DNA of 64,000 nucleotides from Rhizobiales bacterium IMCC20636 (GCA_016865015.1 CP018226.1:4557001-4621000); one strand, 5' to 3'. Positions 36,796 to 45,160 are shown, numbered from the stretch's first letter. Numbers and translations: made by a program. The notes: generated from the sequence alone by a model not told the origin.

Positions 36796-37621
36796 TGTCG
36801 ACGCACATCATCATTTCTGGAACATTGACCTTGGCATTTACAACTGGATTTCTGACGATATTGCAGGCATTCGCCGCGACTATCAGCCCGAGCATCTGGC
36901 GCCCTATCTCAAGCATCTTGGTATCAGCAAGACGGTGTTGGTACAGGCAGGAGAAAGCCTGCTGGAAAATGACGCGATGCTCACCATTGCCGAGCGCACG
37001 GACTTTGTCGCCGGTGTGGTCGCCTGGGTTGATCTTGCACCGGCTGATGCAGCGTCTCAGCTTGAGACACTTGCGGCCCACGACAAGGTGAAGAGCATCC
37101 GCCCTGTGCTATAGGGAATCTCTGACAGTGAATGGGTGCTACAACCGCAAGTGATCGACAATCTGCGCCGGTTTCCAGATCTGAATTTGTGTTTTGATGC
37201 GCTGGTCCAGCCCCGGCACCTTGCCGTGCTCGACCGCCTGACCGACATAATCCCCGACATGGCTGTGGTGATTGATCACGCGGCAAAGCCCGTGATTGCC
37301 AATGGACAGGCAGCCGGACCAGAGTGGGAAACCGGCATGGCGCGGCTGGCCGAGAAACCACAGATTTTCTGCAAATTGTCCGGCATCGCAACCGAACAGG
37401 GCCCTGGCTGGAAGGCAGACACATTGCAGGGCGTTACGGATCATCTGCTCACCACATTTGGTCCGCGCCGAGTGATGTGGGGCAGTGACTGGCCGGTGCT
37501 GGAACTGGTTGGCTCCTACACTCAGTGGTTTGAAGCTGCACAACAGATGCTGAGCGGAGTGAGCGAGGAAGACCGGTCCTGGGTGATGGGCCGGACGGCT
37601 ACCGAATTTTACAGGCTCTAG
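36788..37621 (+). pseudogene. Amidohydrolase-family sugar lactonase, interrupted by one in-frame TAG
   Basis: The frame from ATG 36788 to 37621 encodes a whole 277-codon protein of the COG3618 amidohydrolase family (L-fuconolactonase/L-rhamnonolactonase type), broken only by TAG at 37112-37114. The start VDAHHHFWN holds the metal-site histidines; after the stop come VIDHAAKP, FCKLSGI and VMWGSDWPV. Relatives read RPxLQGxxD where the stop lies, so CAG became TAG. There is no frameshift. It may be a fresh pseudogene, an error in the sequence, or read through by a suppressor. The aldose dehydrogenase at 38721 would make its lactone. Confidence 0.85.
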
Positions 37622-38697
37622 CGCCCGGCAATGTGATCTATAGTGTCTTCCATGGCGTCTGCTTCCGCAGCGTTCAGCGCGCCCATGCGCATTGTAATGG
37701 TCCATGTGTCACGGGCAGCCAGCTCCACATAACAACCTTTTTGTTTTTCCTTGTGGTAGCCTTCCACACCGCTGGTGGCCGGAAAGGCAATGCCCAAACC
37801 TTGCTGATCGGGCGTCCGGCAAAGCCAGCGGCCGGTTAACGGTGCCTGAAGCGGCTGATAGGAAATGAAATCCGCCCCGCCTTGCGGGAGCTTCTGCATG
37901 GCATGGGTCCAGCCATCCAGCCCGGCTATCATGTCAATTGCGAAGACCACTTCAGGGTCGAAGGCAAGATCAGGCCGCAGCACATGGTGCAAGACCGGTT
38001 CCCGCTCCAGCGCCTCGATGAATTCCACATAACCTTCTGCGGGAGAGATATGAGCCGGTATGGAGGTGCGCACCCGCACGCTGGCCGGGTCGTATTCCGC
38101 TGCATAGATCAATCTGCCAAAATCAACCGGCCGGAAATTGGCATGGCCAAGATACATCAGATCCATCGGCACATTGCGTTTGTTTTCCACCGCCAGGTCA
38201 ACGGTCAGCCAGGTCTCGTCAAAACCCAGGTTGACTTTTGCGGTGGCAATGTAATTGCAGGAAAACGCAACCGTATGCTGGTAGCTGCCGCAAATGGAAA
38301 TGCGGCTCTCCATTTCATCCACTTCCAGCCAGGCCGCCTGAAACGGTGCATTGGGCAGTTCACCATGCAGGGGATGGTTGTCCTTGGGTCCAGGTGCGCC
38401 AACACCTGCCAGACCACAATGAATGAAGAAGGCCCCATAGGTTCGCAGATAGTCTGTGGTATTCACGGGCTCTTCAAACATGGACCCCATGGTCAGGTCC
38501 CGGCCATCAAATACAGCTCGCCAGATTTGTTGTCCCTTGTAAGGCAGGACCACAATATCCGCCCGGGCCGTTTTCAGGCGCAGCGCTGCCACGCCTGAGC
38601 GGTAACGGAAGGTGCTGACCGCAATCCTGTCATTGCTGACGATGGTTTGCTCTACGGGGCCGAATTGCGCTTCGGCCAGATCAATATGAAGGGTCAT
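37618..38697 (-). CDS. DUF4432 family protein (aldose 1-epimerase-like fold)
   Basis: A 359-residue protein of the DUF4432 family, which shares the galactose-mutarotase beta-sandwich. Supporting segments are IVVLPYKGQQIWRAVFDGRDL, a His in HCGLAGVGAPGPKDNHPLHGEL and MYLGHANFRP. It probably binds a sugar and may catalyse anomer or isomer exchange. Its stop overlaps the stop of the converging lactonase gene in the palindrome CTAG. It is 23 bases downstream of the aldo/keto reductase gene, suggesting one transcript. Confidence 0.8.
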   Translation of the reverse strand: MTLHIDLAEAQFGPVEQTIVSNDRIAVSTFRYRSGVAALRLKTARADIVVLPYKGQQIWRAVFDGRDLTMGSMFEEPVNTTDYLRTYGAFFIHCGLAGVGAPGPKDNHPLHGELPNAPFQAAWLEVDEMESRISICGSYQHTVAFSCNYIATAKVNLGFDETWLTVDLAVENKRNVPMDLMYLGHANFRPVDFGRLIYAAEYDPASVRVRTSIPAHISPAEGYVEFIEALEREPVLHHVLRPDLAFDPEVVFAIDMIAGLDGWTHAMQKLPQGGADFISYQPLQAPLTGRWLCRTPDQQGLGIAFPATSGVEGYHKEKQKGCYVELAARDTWTITMRMGALNAAEADAMEDTIDHIAGR

Positions 38698-38720
38698 TCA
38701 AGCCTCCGCGTTGGATAAGG

Positions 38721-39752
38721 TCAGCCGGGCGTCGGTGCATCTTCCCGCACCAGACCGTGCTTTTTCAGATCAGCCCAAAGCGCGGCTGGAATGACCGTTT
38801 CTGCCGCAGCCAGATTCAAGCCCACTTCCCGCGCATTTTGAGCACCGGGGATGACGGACATCACATTGGGGTGGCCCAGCGGGAACTGGAACGCCGCATT
38901 GACCATCGCCACGCCATGATCACGGCAGACCGCATCAATACGGGCAACAGTGTCCATCACATCGGCGGGGGCATCGCTATAATTGTATTTCGCACCCGGT
39001 ACAGCACCGGTGGCCAGAATGCCGGAATTATATGGTCCACCGAGAATGATACCGATGTTGCGCTCTTCACACAGCGGCAGGAAACTGTTGAGTGCTTCCT
39101 GTTCCAGCAAGGTGTAACGGCCTGCCAGTAGGAACATGTCAAAATCGCCGCGCTCGGCCATGTATTGGCAGATTTCCCACTCATTCACGCCAGCACCGAA
39201 GCCGGCGATCACGCCTTGTTCGCGCAATTCCAACAAGGCCTTGTAACCGCCATTGAGAAACTCTTCCATCAGCGGGTCCACCGCTTCCTGACTGCCATGA
39301 GAGAAAATATCCAGATCATGGGCCAGAAGAATATCGATACGATCAATACCAAGACGCTCCAGCGAGAATTCAACCGAACGCATCACCCCATCATAGGAGT
39401 AATCGAAATGCTCCTTGCGACTCGGCACATCGAAAAACTTGCCGATGGCATCACGTGTGTCCGGAGTCGCCAATTTCAGAATTCGCCCGATTTTCGTGGA
39501 AAGCACGTAGGCATCCCGGTCCTTGCCGCGCAGGAACCGGTTGAGGCGTGTTTCTGACAGGCCGAACCCATAGAGTGGCGCCGTGTCGAAATAGCGAACG
39601 CCCCCGTCCCATGCCGCCTGCAAGGCCGCATCAGCGTCTTCATCGCTGACAGCGCGGTACAGATTGCCAAGTCCGGCAGCGCCGAAACCGAGTTCCGTAA
39701 AGTTGATTTTTGGAGACGTACCCCGTTGCAAAAAGCGTGACTTCAGTCCCAT
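38721..39752 (-). CDS. Aldo/keto reductase, L-fucose/D-threo-aldose 1-dehydrogenase type
   Basis: A 343-residue AKR barrel with the catalytic set visible: Asp and Tyr in YFDTAPLYGFGLSE, Lys in LSTKIGR and His in ILLAHDLD. The N-terminal FTELGFGAAGLGNLY and the overall length match the D-threo-aldose 1-dehydrogenase/pyridoxal dehydrogenase group, which oxidises L-fucose and similar aldoses to lactones with NAD(P). With the opposite-strand lactonase this forms the first two steps of an oxidative deoxysugar pathway. Confidence 0.88.
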   Translation of the reverse strand: MGLKSRFLQRGTSPKINFTELGFGAAGLGNLYRAVSDEDADAALQAAWDGGVRYFDTAPLYGFGLSETRLNRFLRGKDRDAYVLSTKIGRILKLATPDTRDAIGKFFDVPSRKEHFDYSYDGVMRSVEFSLERLGIDRIDILLAHDLDIFSHGSQEAVDPLMEEFLNGGYKALLELREQGVIAGFGAGVNEWEICQYMAERGDFDMFLLAGRYTLLEQEALNSFLPLCEERNIGIILGGPYNSGILATGAVPGAKYNYSDAPADVMDTVARIDAVCRDHGVAMVNAAFQFPLGHPNVMSVIPGAQNAREVGLNLAAAETVIPAALWADLKKHGLVREDAPTPG

Positions 39753-39837
39753 TTACAGCCTCCCAGGCAATTCGAAATTTTGGAATTGCGCGCAGCTTAG
39801 TGACTGATGGACTTAATTTCCAGTGCCAGTTTTGGTC

Positions 39838-40632
39838 TCATGCAGCGTCAGGCAATCTTTCAACAGATACAGTCTGTATTTCCAAAGTCATGGGACCGTA
39901 TGACGACAGGAACGCAACTTCAGCTGCGTCCATGCCCACACCAATTCGCACGATATCGTCCGCTTTTGCCATGCGGGTGGGATCAATCAGATGCCACGTC
40001 CCATCCAGAAACACTTCCACCACTGCATGAAAATCCTGAGGCGTGACGTCCGGTGCATAGGCGCTGACGAATCGCGCAGGAATGGCAGAGGCACGGCAAA
40101 ATGCAATCAACACATGGGCAAAATCCCGGCACACGCCCTGGCGCTGCACCAAGGTGTCCAAGGCGGTTGTCTGGCCACTGCTTGCGCCAGAAACATATTG
40201 AAAATTGTAGTAGATCCAGTCCGTCATGGCAGCAACTCTTGCGCCGCCCTCCAATGCACCGAATTCTGCGGATACAAGATTTTGAAACGCATCTGACGGG
40301 CAATAGCGTGATGGCATGAGATAGCGCACGGCATCGCCTGGAAGCAGATGCGGTGGCACTGATTGCAGCATGTCGATCTGAAGCGCCGGCCGGTCGACGG
40401 AGACGGTGCAGGAATAACTGCATTGAAAGCTGTCTTCGACACGAATCCAGGTGCGCACACCCAACCCGTTCTCGGCAGCGACGTCCTGACAGTGCTGGGC
40501 GTTCTGCACGGAAAAATGCTGCGATCTGACCAATTGATCTGCCAGGTCGGGCACCTGTATCTGCGCGAGAATATCTGTTGGCTGCGACAGGCCGTAGCGA
40601 AGCTGGACGGCTATTTTTAGGTTTGTCATCAT
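39838..40632 (-). CDS. Transglutaminase-like cysteine protease family protein
   Basis: A 264-residue protein with an N-terminal beta domain and a transglutaminase core (about 150-225). The catalytic triad is visible: Cys in QRQGVCRDFAHVLIAFCRA, His in QDFHAVVEVFL and Asp in HLIDPTR. ATG 40632 has AGGA six bases upstream and gives the family N-terminus MTNLKIAVQLRYGL. There is no signal peptide. Such proteins are common in alphaproteobacteria, but their substrates are unknown; peptidase or transglutaminase activity is possible. Confidence 0.88.
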   Translation of the reverse strand: MMTNLKIAVQLRYGLSQPTDILAQIQVPDLADQLVRSQHFSVQNAQHCQDVAAENGLGVRTWIRVEDSFQCSYSCTVSVDRPALQIDMLQSVPPHLLPGDAVRYLMPSRYCPSDAFQNLVSAEFGALEGGARVAAMTDWIYYNFQYVSGASSGQTTALDTLVQRQGVCRDFAHVLIAFCRASAIPARFVSAYAPDVTPQDFHAVVEVFLDGTWHLIDPTRMAKADDIVRIGVGMDAAEVAFLSSYGPMTLEIQTVSVERLPDAA

Positions 40633-40678
40633 GCATTGTCCTACCGGTTTGCGACCCGCGTCAAAATACAGCGTACAC

Positions 40679-40707
40679 AAAAAAAGCCGCTCGAAAGCGG
40701 CTTTTTT
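40679..40707. terminator. Rho-independent terminator of the CsbD gene
   Basis: A 7-base-pair stem AGCCGCT/AGCGGCT around the loop CGAA is flanked by a run of A on one side and T on the other. On the minus strand it gives a hairpin followed by a run of U 20 bases after the csbD-like stop, so it ends that single-gene transcript. The symmetric A/T flanks allow action both ways. Confidence 0.92.
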
Positions 40708-40726
40708 CTTCTTATCAGCGTAGGTG

Positions 40727-40924
40727 CTAGTGGCGATCGAGCCAAGCGTCTATTTCCTGCTCGGCTTCTTCTTTGGTTTTGCCGTATTGCGCCTGAATTT
40801 TTCCAGCCAGCGCTTCACGGTTGCCGTCGATTTCGGTGAGTTCATCATCCGTCAGCTTGCCCCACTGGGCTTTGGCGTTGCCGGTAAACTCGGTCCATTT
40901 TCCTTCAACTTGATCCCAATTCAT
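40727..40924 (-). CDS. CsbD-family stress protein
   Basis: A 65-residue acidic, helical protein starting MNWDQVEGKWTEFTGNAKAQW, with LTEIDGNREALAGKIQ and YGKTKEEAEQEIDAW, the full CsbD family pattern. Its role is unknown, but it is strongly induced by general stress in many bacteria. It has its own perfect EcfG-type promoter at 40961-40985 and its own terminator. Confidence 0.95.
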   Translation of the reverse strand: MNWDQVEGKWTEFTGNAKAQWGKLTDDELTEIDGNREALAGKIQAQYGKTKEEAEQEIDAWLDRH

Positions 40925-40960
40925 ATTCAGTCTCCTCGGGTTTGTTTGTTCTGTGGTATC

Positions 40961-40985
40961 AACGGACGAGGGCGAATTAGGTTCC
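40961..40985 (-). promoter_or_regulatory. EcfG-type stress promoter (csbD-like gene)
   Basis: On the minus strand GGAAC (40985-40981), a 16-base spacer and CGTT (40964-40961) give an exact match to the known promoter consensus of the alphaproteobacterial general stress sigma factor EcfG. It ends 37 bases upstream of the csbD-like start. Confidence 0.85.
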
Positions 40986-41017
40986 GCAATTTCAAGAATA
41001 TTTCGGAGATATTTGGT

Positions 41018-42043
41018 TCAGCTGTTTTTTGGCCGATAAACATTGTCGGCGACGAACGCGCCACGCTCGCCTCTGGGCGCATCCGGCCCGATCGTTGTAT
41101 CCGGATAGGTCTGGAATTCCAGTTCGGCGTTCAAGATCGCCCCAATGACAAACACCATGGATGAAAAATAGAGCCACAGCATCAGGATGACGGCCGTTGC
41201 TATCGAGCCAAACGTAGCTCCGTAATTGGAGAAATTCTCGATGTAGAACGAAAATGCAATCGAGCCGCCCAGCCATAATATCGTGGCGGTCACAGCACCT
41301 GGCAGGACCCAACGAAATTTGGGGCCCTGACGATGGGGCGCGGTTTTATAAAGATAGGCAGTTGCGACCAGAACGATGATGGCCACAACCGGCCAGCGCA
41401 GCCAGAGCGCTGTTGTCTCAGCTTCAATCGGCAATGGCACGAATGTCGTGATGACCGGAAGGACAGCAACGGCACCGAGGACCAGCAACCCCACCAGAAA
41501 GGACGCAATTGTCAGACCGATTGAGATTGCGGCCGCGAGAAGAAACGGGCGCTCATCCTCTTCCCGATAGGCTTTGGTCAATGCATAAATCAGTGCGTTG
41601 ATTCCGCGCGATCCACTCCACAGGGCCAGAGCCAGACTGATGATCAGCCCCAGAGTCAGTGTCTCGTCACTTTCGGAAATGATGGCTTCCAGCCGCTCCG
41701 CGAACAATTCGGTGACGCTTGACGGCAAAAACTGGTCAGCCAGATACATTTGCTCGTTCAATGTCTGAATGTCTGCAAACAAGCCGTAGAGAGCCACACC
41801 AACTGCAACTGCAGGGAACAGGGACAGGAACCCGAAAAATGCAACGCCGGCGCATCGCAGAGACACATCCGTCTCTGCGATCCTGACGAACACTCTTTTC
41901 AACACTGTCCAAAGATTTGCCAATGGCAGTTTCAAAGGTGATCTGGCCATGCTGGCTTTCTGTTTGATCCCATCCTCTGCCATCCCGCTGGAGTCAGTGC
42001 CTCCTGCGACAGTAAATTCTGAGCCTTTGTCCGCCTGATCCAT
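41018..42043 (-). CDS. YihY/UPF0761 family inner-membrane protein
   Basis: A 341-residue YihY/BrkB-family protein with six hydrophobic helices. Family marks include SLRCAGVAFFGFLSLFPAVA, the helix LILISLALALWSGSRGINALI-like run and the C-terminal ATFGSIATAVILMLWLYFSS. The first 45 residues are polar. The family was once called RNase BN in error; its real role is unknown. It lies 60 bases after the 57-residue gene and likely shares the EcfG-type promoter at 42364. Confidence 0.92.
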   Translation of the reverse strand: MDQADKGSEFTVAGGTDSSGMAEDGIKQKASMARSPLKLPLANLWTVLKRVFVRIAETDVSLRCAGVAFFGFLSLFPAVAVGVALYGLFADIQTLNEQMYLADQFLPSSVTELFAERLEAIISESDETLTLGLIISLALALWSGSRGINALIYALTKAYREEDERPFLLAAAISIGLTIASFLVGLLVLGAVAVLPVITTFVPLPIEAETTALWLRWPVVAIIVLVATAYLYKTAPHRQGPKFRWVLPGAVTATILWLGGSIAFSFYIENFSNYGATFGSIATAVILMLWLYFSSMVFVIGAILNAELEFQTYPDTTIGPDAPRGERGAFVADNVYRPKNS

Positions 42044-42103
42044 GATTGCTTCTTCGGCTGCCTTATTATCTTTCTGGATATCAGCGGTTGCGTCCTTCAG
42101 ACC

Positions 42104-42277
42104 TTAGTTGCCCGGGAGGTCGACCTTGATATTAATGTCATTTGATGAATTACCAAATATTGCATCCCGATATACATAGCCACCGACAAGCAGCAAGCAA
42201 ATAGCGACAACAGCCACAACCCAACCGGCACTGCTGCCAGAGTTGATGACTTTTACTTCACGGTCCGGATTTGACAT
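42104..42277 (-). CDS. Small single-helix membrane protein
   Basis: A 57-residue protein (MSNPDREVKVINSGSSAG, then helix WVVAVVAICLLLVGGYVY, then a polar end with NDINIKVDLPGN). AAAGGA sits seven bases before ATG 42277, and a perfect EcfG-type promoter is 87 bases upstream. The N-terminus would be cytoplasmic and the tail periplasmic if it follows the positive-inside trend. No family name comes to mind; a stress role is inferred from the promoter. Confidence 0.8.
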   Translation of the reverse strand: MSNPDREVKVINSGSSAGWVVAVVAICLLLVGGYVYRDAIFGNSSNDINIKVDLPGN

Positions 42278-42363
42278 GTTTTTTCCTTTGATGCTGCGCT
42301 TGATGGGGATTTCCCGATCAAGCGAATGTGGGCCGCGCTTATGCGACAGCCCTTAGCACCAAC

Positions 42364-42388
42364 AACGATTTTGACGGAGAAAGGTTCC
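42364..42388 (-). promoter_or_regulatory. EcfG-type stress promoter (57-residue protein and YihY gene)
   Basis: On the minus strand GGAAC (42388-42384), a 16-base spacer and CGTT (42367-42364) match the EcfG consensus exactly. The downstream genes are the small single-helix protein and the YihY-family gene. Confidence 0.85.
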
Positions 42389-42414
42389 GGGGCAAACAGA
42401 CGAATTTTCGAAGC

Positions 42415-42903
42415 CTATTCCGCGGCTTCCTCCGATGCATTGAAGAGTGGCACCGTTGAAAGCGACATTTTTGCTGACCCGTCCTGTACCTGCCGCGAAT
42501 GGGACAGGTAAATCAGCGTATTGTTGGCCTCGTCGTAAACTCTCTTTACGATCAGCTTTTTCCAGATTAATGACCGGCGGCTTTTGAAAATCTCTTCGCC
42601 GCCCTTGCCACGGTCGATATCACCAATGCGAATGGGCCCGGTTTGGCGACAGTCAATCGAGGAATTCGAAGGATCTTCAAACCAGTTTCCCTTTTGCAGA
42701 CGGTCAATCAGGCCGCGCTCGAAATAGGCCACATGGCATGTCACACCCTCGACATCCGGGTCCGGCACGGCTTCAATGATGATATCGTTGCCAAGCCAGT
42801 CAACGCCGATTTCACCGACTTCCTCGGCCTGTGCCGGGTTGAAGATCGAAAAAAACAGCGCCAGGGTGGCGAAGGCTCGCAAAGTTTTGTGGCGAGGTGT
42901 CAT
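42415..42903 (-). CDS. creA: CreA-family periplasmic protein
   Basis: A 162-residue protein with a signal peptide (FATLALFFSIFNPAQA then cut) and the CreA pattern: VGEIGVDWLGNDIIIEAVPDPDVEGVTCHVAYFERG and the Cys in SIDCRQTGPI. CreA is a periplasmic or exported protein of unknown role. Start ATG 42903 has CAGGA at a good distance; the frame extends seven codons to a TTG with no better site. Confidence 0.92.
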   Translation of the reverse strand: MTPRHKTLRAFATLALFFSIFNPAQAEEVGEIGVDWLGNDIIIEAVPDPDVEGVTCHVAYFERGLIDRLQKGNWFEDPSNSSIDCRQTGPIRIGDIDRGKGGEEIFKSRRSLIWKKLIVKRVYDEANNTLIYLSHSRQVQDGSAKMSLSTVPLFNASEEAAE

Positions 42904-42931
42904 GGGTATTGTGTCCTGTGTCAAACTGCGC

Positions 42932-43354
42932 TCAGCGGTTTGTCGCGAGCGCTTCCAGATGCTGCAATTCCTGCTTCAAGAGCCGAACGTTTTTGGCATT
43001 TGATTTATAGGCAAAATCAAAAAAGTCTCCGATCAATGGTACAGCACCAATAACAAGATCTACTGTCGAGTTGGAGACCATCCGCGCCAAAGTGCGCTTG
43101 CGCGCGCCCTTTCGGTGTGCATCGAAGATGATCAACGCAGACAGACCGGCGGTCAGCGTATCACCAACCCCGGGGATCAGGCCGATCAATCCGTCCAGAC
43201 CGATTCGAAAATCTGTGCCCGGCACAGCGAATTTTGAGTCGAGCCAGTTTTCCAGATTATCCAGCTGTTGTGGGCTGAAGACCCCTGATTTTTCCCGGAT
43301 CGACAAAGCCCGGGCATGCGCGCGTCCGGGCTGTGGTTCTGCAATGTGGTTCAT
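42932..43354 (-). CDS. DUF4112 family membrane protein
   Basis: A 140-residue protein of the DUF4112 family: LDSKFAVPGTDFRIGLDGLIGLIPGVGDTLTAG, then a hydrophobic helix and VDLVIGAVPLIGDFFDFAYKSN. Two membrane segments are likely. It lies 14 bases after the Pmp3-like gene and just ahead of creA in the stress island. Role unknown. Confidence 0.92.
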   Translation of the reverse strand: MNHIAEPQPGRAHARALSIREKSGVFSPQQLDNLENWLDSKFAVPGTDFRIGLDGLIGLIPGVGDTLTAGLSALIIFDAHRKGARKRTLARMVSNSTVDLVIGAVPLIGDFFDFAYKSNAKNVRLLKQELQHLEALATNR

Positions 43355-43368
43355 GTCAGTGGCCCTGC

Positions 43369-43527
43369 CTATCGACGTGCTATGATCCAGACCGCGTGAA
43401 CGATACCGGGAATGTATCCTAGGATGGTCAACAGTATGTTGAGCCAGAATTGAGCCCCGATGCCCACCTGCAGGAAAACGCCCAGCGGGGGCAGCAAGAC
43501 GGATAAGATAATTCGGATCAGATCCAT
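43369..43527 (-). CDS. YqaE/Pmp3-family small membrane protein
   Basis: A 52-residue protein beginning MDLIRIILSVLLPPLGVFLQVG and ending GYIPGIVHAVWIIARR, the complete Pmp3/YqaE pattern with two helices. Plant and yeast members respond to salt and cold stress and affect membrane potential. ATG 43527 has GAGG six bases upstream. It sits in the stress island. Confidence 0.95.
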   Translation of the reverse strand: MDLIRIILSVLLPPLGVFLQVGIGAQFWLNILLTILGYIPGIVHAVWIIARR

Positions 43528-43581
43528 GATTTTACCTCGTTTAAAGAACCCCGGCGCCCAGACGGGCACCGGGAATTGTAA

Positions 43582-43656
43582 TCAGGCCAGGCCGAGAAAT
43601 GACAAAAGCGCCAAGACGACAACGACCACACCTATGATATAAAAAATACTATGCAT
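43582..43656 (-). CDS. 24-residue single-helix membrane peptide
   Basis: MHSIFYIIGVVVVVLALLSF plus four residues, almost wholly one membrane helix with a His near its start. AAGGAG precedes ATG 43656 by ten bases, and it lies 14 bases after the DUF3618-type gene and 54 bases before the Pmp3-like gene in the same direction. Good ribosome site, operon position and clean hydrophobic design support a real gene. Very short peptides of this kind often bind larger membrane proteins, but no partner is known. Confidence 0.7.
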   Translation of the reverse strand: MHSIFYIIGVVVVVLALLSFLGLA

Positions 43657-43670
43657 GACTGCTTCGCTCC

Positions 43671-44780
43671 TTAGGCTTTTGCTGAACTTGTCTGAGACGG
43701 TTTGGTGTTTCCACCAGTGGCTATTGATGCGCTGTCCGCCGCTCTGTTAGTTCCATCAGAACGGGCCTTCTCAGCTGCAATTTTTGCTGCCGATTTCACC
43801 GTTTTGGCAGCGGCTGCACCTGACGAGGCAGACGGCTTGCGAGATGGCGTTTTCTTGGCCGGTGTTTTGGATTTCACCTTTGGCTTTTGCGCTACCTGTG
43901 CAGGCGGATCATAAGCGGACACAGCACGGGCCACCGGTTCGTCGATCTGCGTTGCAGACCCATGTGGCGGCAGGTGATGTGGCGTGACATCCGATTCAGG
44001 CAGGTTCTCGCCATCAGCGTGTTTGGCCGATGACTGCGATCTGGCGGTCAGGAAAGACGCAGCTGCCGCGCCAAAAGCAAGTGCCATCAGACCCAGTGGC
44101 ACCGGATTTTCCTTGGCCCAATCCGCAGCCTTGGATGATGTGTCTCGAATCTGGCCTGACGCATCCTCCGCACGACGCCGCATCGTCGCGCCGCCTGCAG
44201 AAATCTGTTCGCCCAGATGCTGGGTCTGTTGCCGAATTTGGGCGGACCCTTTTTCAGCTCCGGCACGGGCATCTGAATAAGCATGTTTCAGCTTGTCGGC
44301 CTGTTCGCTGGCCAGCGCCTTGGCACCGGCAGCGACATTATTCATGGTTTCCGTGGCCGATGCCTTCGCGCTGTCCAGCTTGTCACCCGCAGCTGCAACC
44401 GTCTGTCCGGCCTCTGCTTTGAGCGTGTTCACATGAGATGCCACACGGGTGGCTGCATCAGGTGATGTCTCGGCAAAACCTGCCGGTGGCTGATAGCTGT
44501 TGCCCTCGGGAACTGATGTGGACACATCATTTGCCCGGGATTTCTGGCTTGCCAGCAGACCAACGAGGCCAGCGCCAATCAGCGCGGCTGGAAGCGGGTG
44601 CTTGCGCACCGTATCAATGGCAGCATCCAGAAGATCAGAGGGTTGATTTCCCTTGGCCCCAAGTGTGCGGGATGCCAGAGAGGAAAGGCTCAAATCATCG
44701 GCCAGATGGTCTACACGTTCGCTCATGCGGTCCTGGATCCGTTTGATGTTTTCTTCGATTTCTTGTGAACTCTGTCCCAT
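43671..44780 (-). CDS. DUF3618-domain membrane protein with Lys/Ala-rich tail
   Basis: A 369-residue protein. The N-terminal 40 residues match DUF3618 (IEENIKRIQDRMSERVDHLADDLS). A helix near HPLPAALIGAGLVGLLAS and a second at PLGLMALAFGAAAASFL flank an Ala/Lys/Gln-rich helical region. The last 70 residues are a Lys/Ala/Pro/Ser-rich tail (VKSKTPAKKTPSRKPSASSG) like a histone H1 tail. The ATG overlaps the stop of the holin-X-like gene by one base. It belongs to an operon also holding two partner membrane genes, commonly found together in alphaproteobacteria. Confidence 0.85.
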   Translation of the reverse strand: MGQSSQEIEENIKRIQDRMSERVDHLADDLSLSSLASRTLGAKGNQPSDLLDAAIDTVRKHPLPAALIGAGLVGLLASQKSRANDVSTSVPEGNSYQPPAGFAETSPDAATRVASHVNTLKAEAGQTVAAAGDKLDSAKASATETMNNVAAGAKALASEQADKLKHAYSDARAGAEKGSAQIRQQTQHLGEQISAGGATMRRRAEDASGQIRDTSSKAADWAKENPVPLGLMALAFGAAAASFLTARSQSSAKHADGENLPESDVTPHHLPPHGSATQIDEPVARAVSAYDPPAQVAQKPKVKSKTPAKKTPSRKPSASSGAAAAKTVKSAAKIAAEKARSDGTNRAADSASIATGGNTKPSQTSSAKA

Positions 44781-45160
44781 TATGCTGCATCCTTTATTGT
44801 CTCTGCGCTTTCACGCACCGAATTGATTGTCCGGTTTGGCATCAGGTTTTTGGCTTTCAACTGCTCTGCACCTGCCTTGACGGATATGAAGGCGATCACT
44901 GCCAGAACGACTCCGACAAGAAGGGCGGCGAGCGAGGCTGGCATGATGTTGGCCAGAGCCACGACCAGTGCTTGAAGCAAAATCAGCAAGGCGCAGAACG
45001 CCAGCAGCAATCCAGATACGATTGCGATGATGCCCAACTGAACCTGCTCGACTTTTTCGCCCATCTCGGCGCGCGCCAGACGGGCTTCCTGCTGCATCAG
45101 CAGCGTCGCATCGCTCACCAGCGATTTGACTGTCTCGATTATGTTTGAATTATTCGTCAT
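44780..45160 (-). CDS. Phage-holin-superfamily-like protein (Holin-X/DUF1469)
   Basis: A 126-residue protein with an amphipathic N-terminal region (VSDATLLMQQEARLARAEMGEKV) and two helices (GIIAIVSGLLLAFCALLILL and LAALLVGVVLAVIAFISV). This is the Holin-X/DUF1469 pattern, a chromosomal family not linked to lysis. ATG 45160 has GAGG six bases upstream. It is between two co-directed genes of the stress operon. Confidence 0.9.
   Translation of the reverse strand: MTNNSNIIETVKSLVSDATLLMQQEARLARAEMGEKVEQVQLGIIAIVSGLLLAFCALLILLQALVVALANIMPASLAALLVGVVLAVIAFISVKAGAEQLKAKNLMPNRTINSVRESAETIKDAA

Noticed and set aside
44780-45160. Holin-like gene as a sign of a prophage
   Set aside because: It belongs to the chromosomal Holin-X/DUF1469 family, with no lysin, capsid or integrase nearby.
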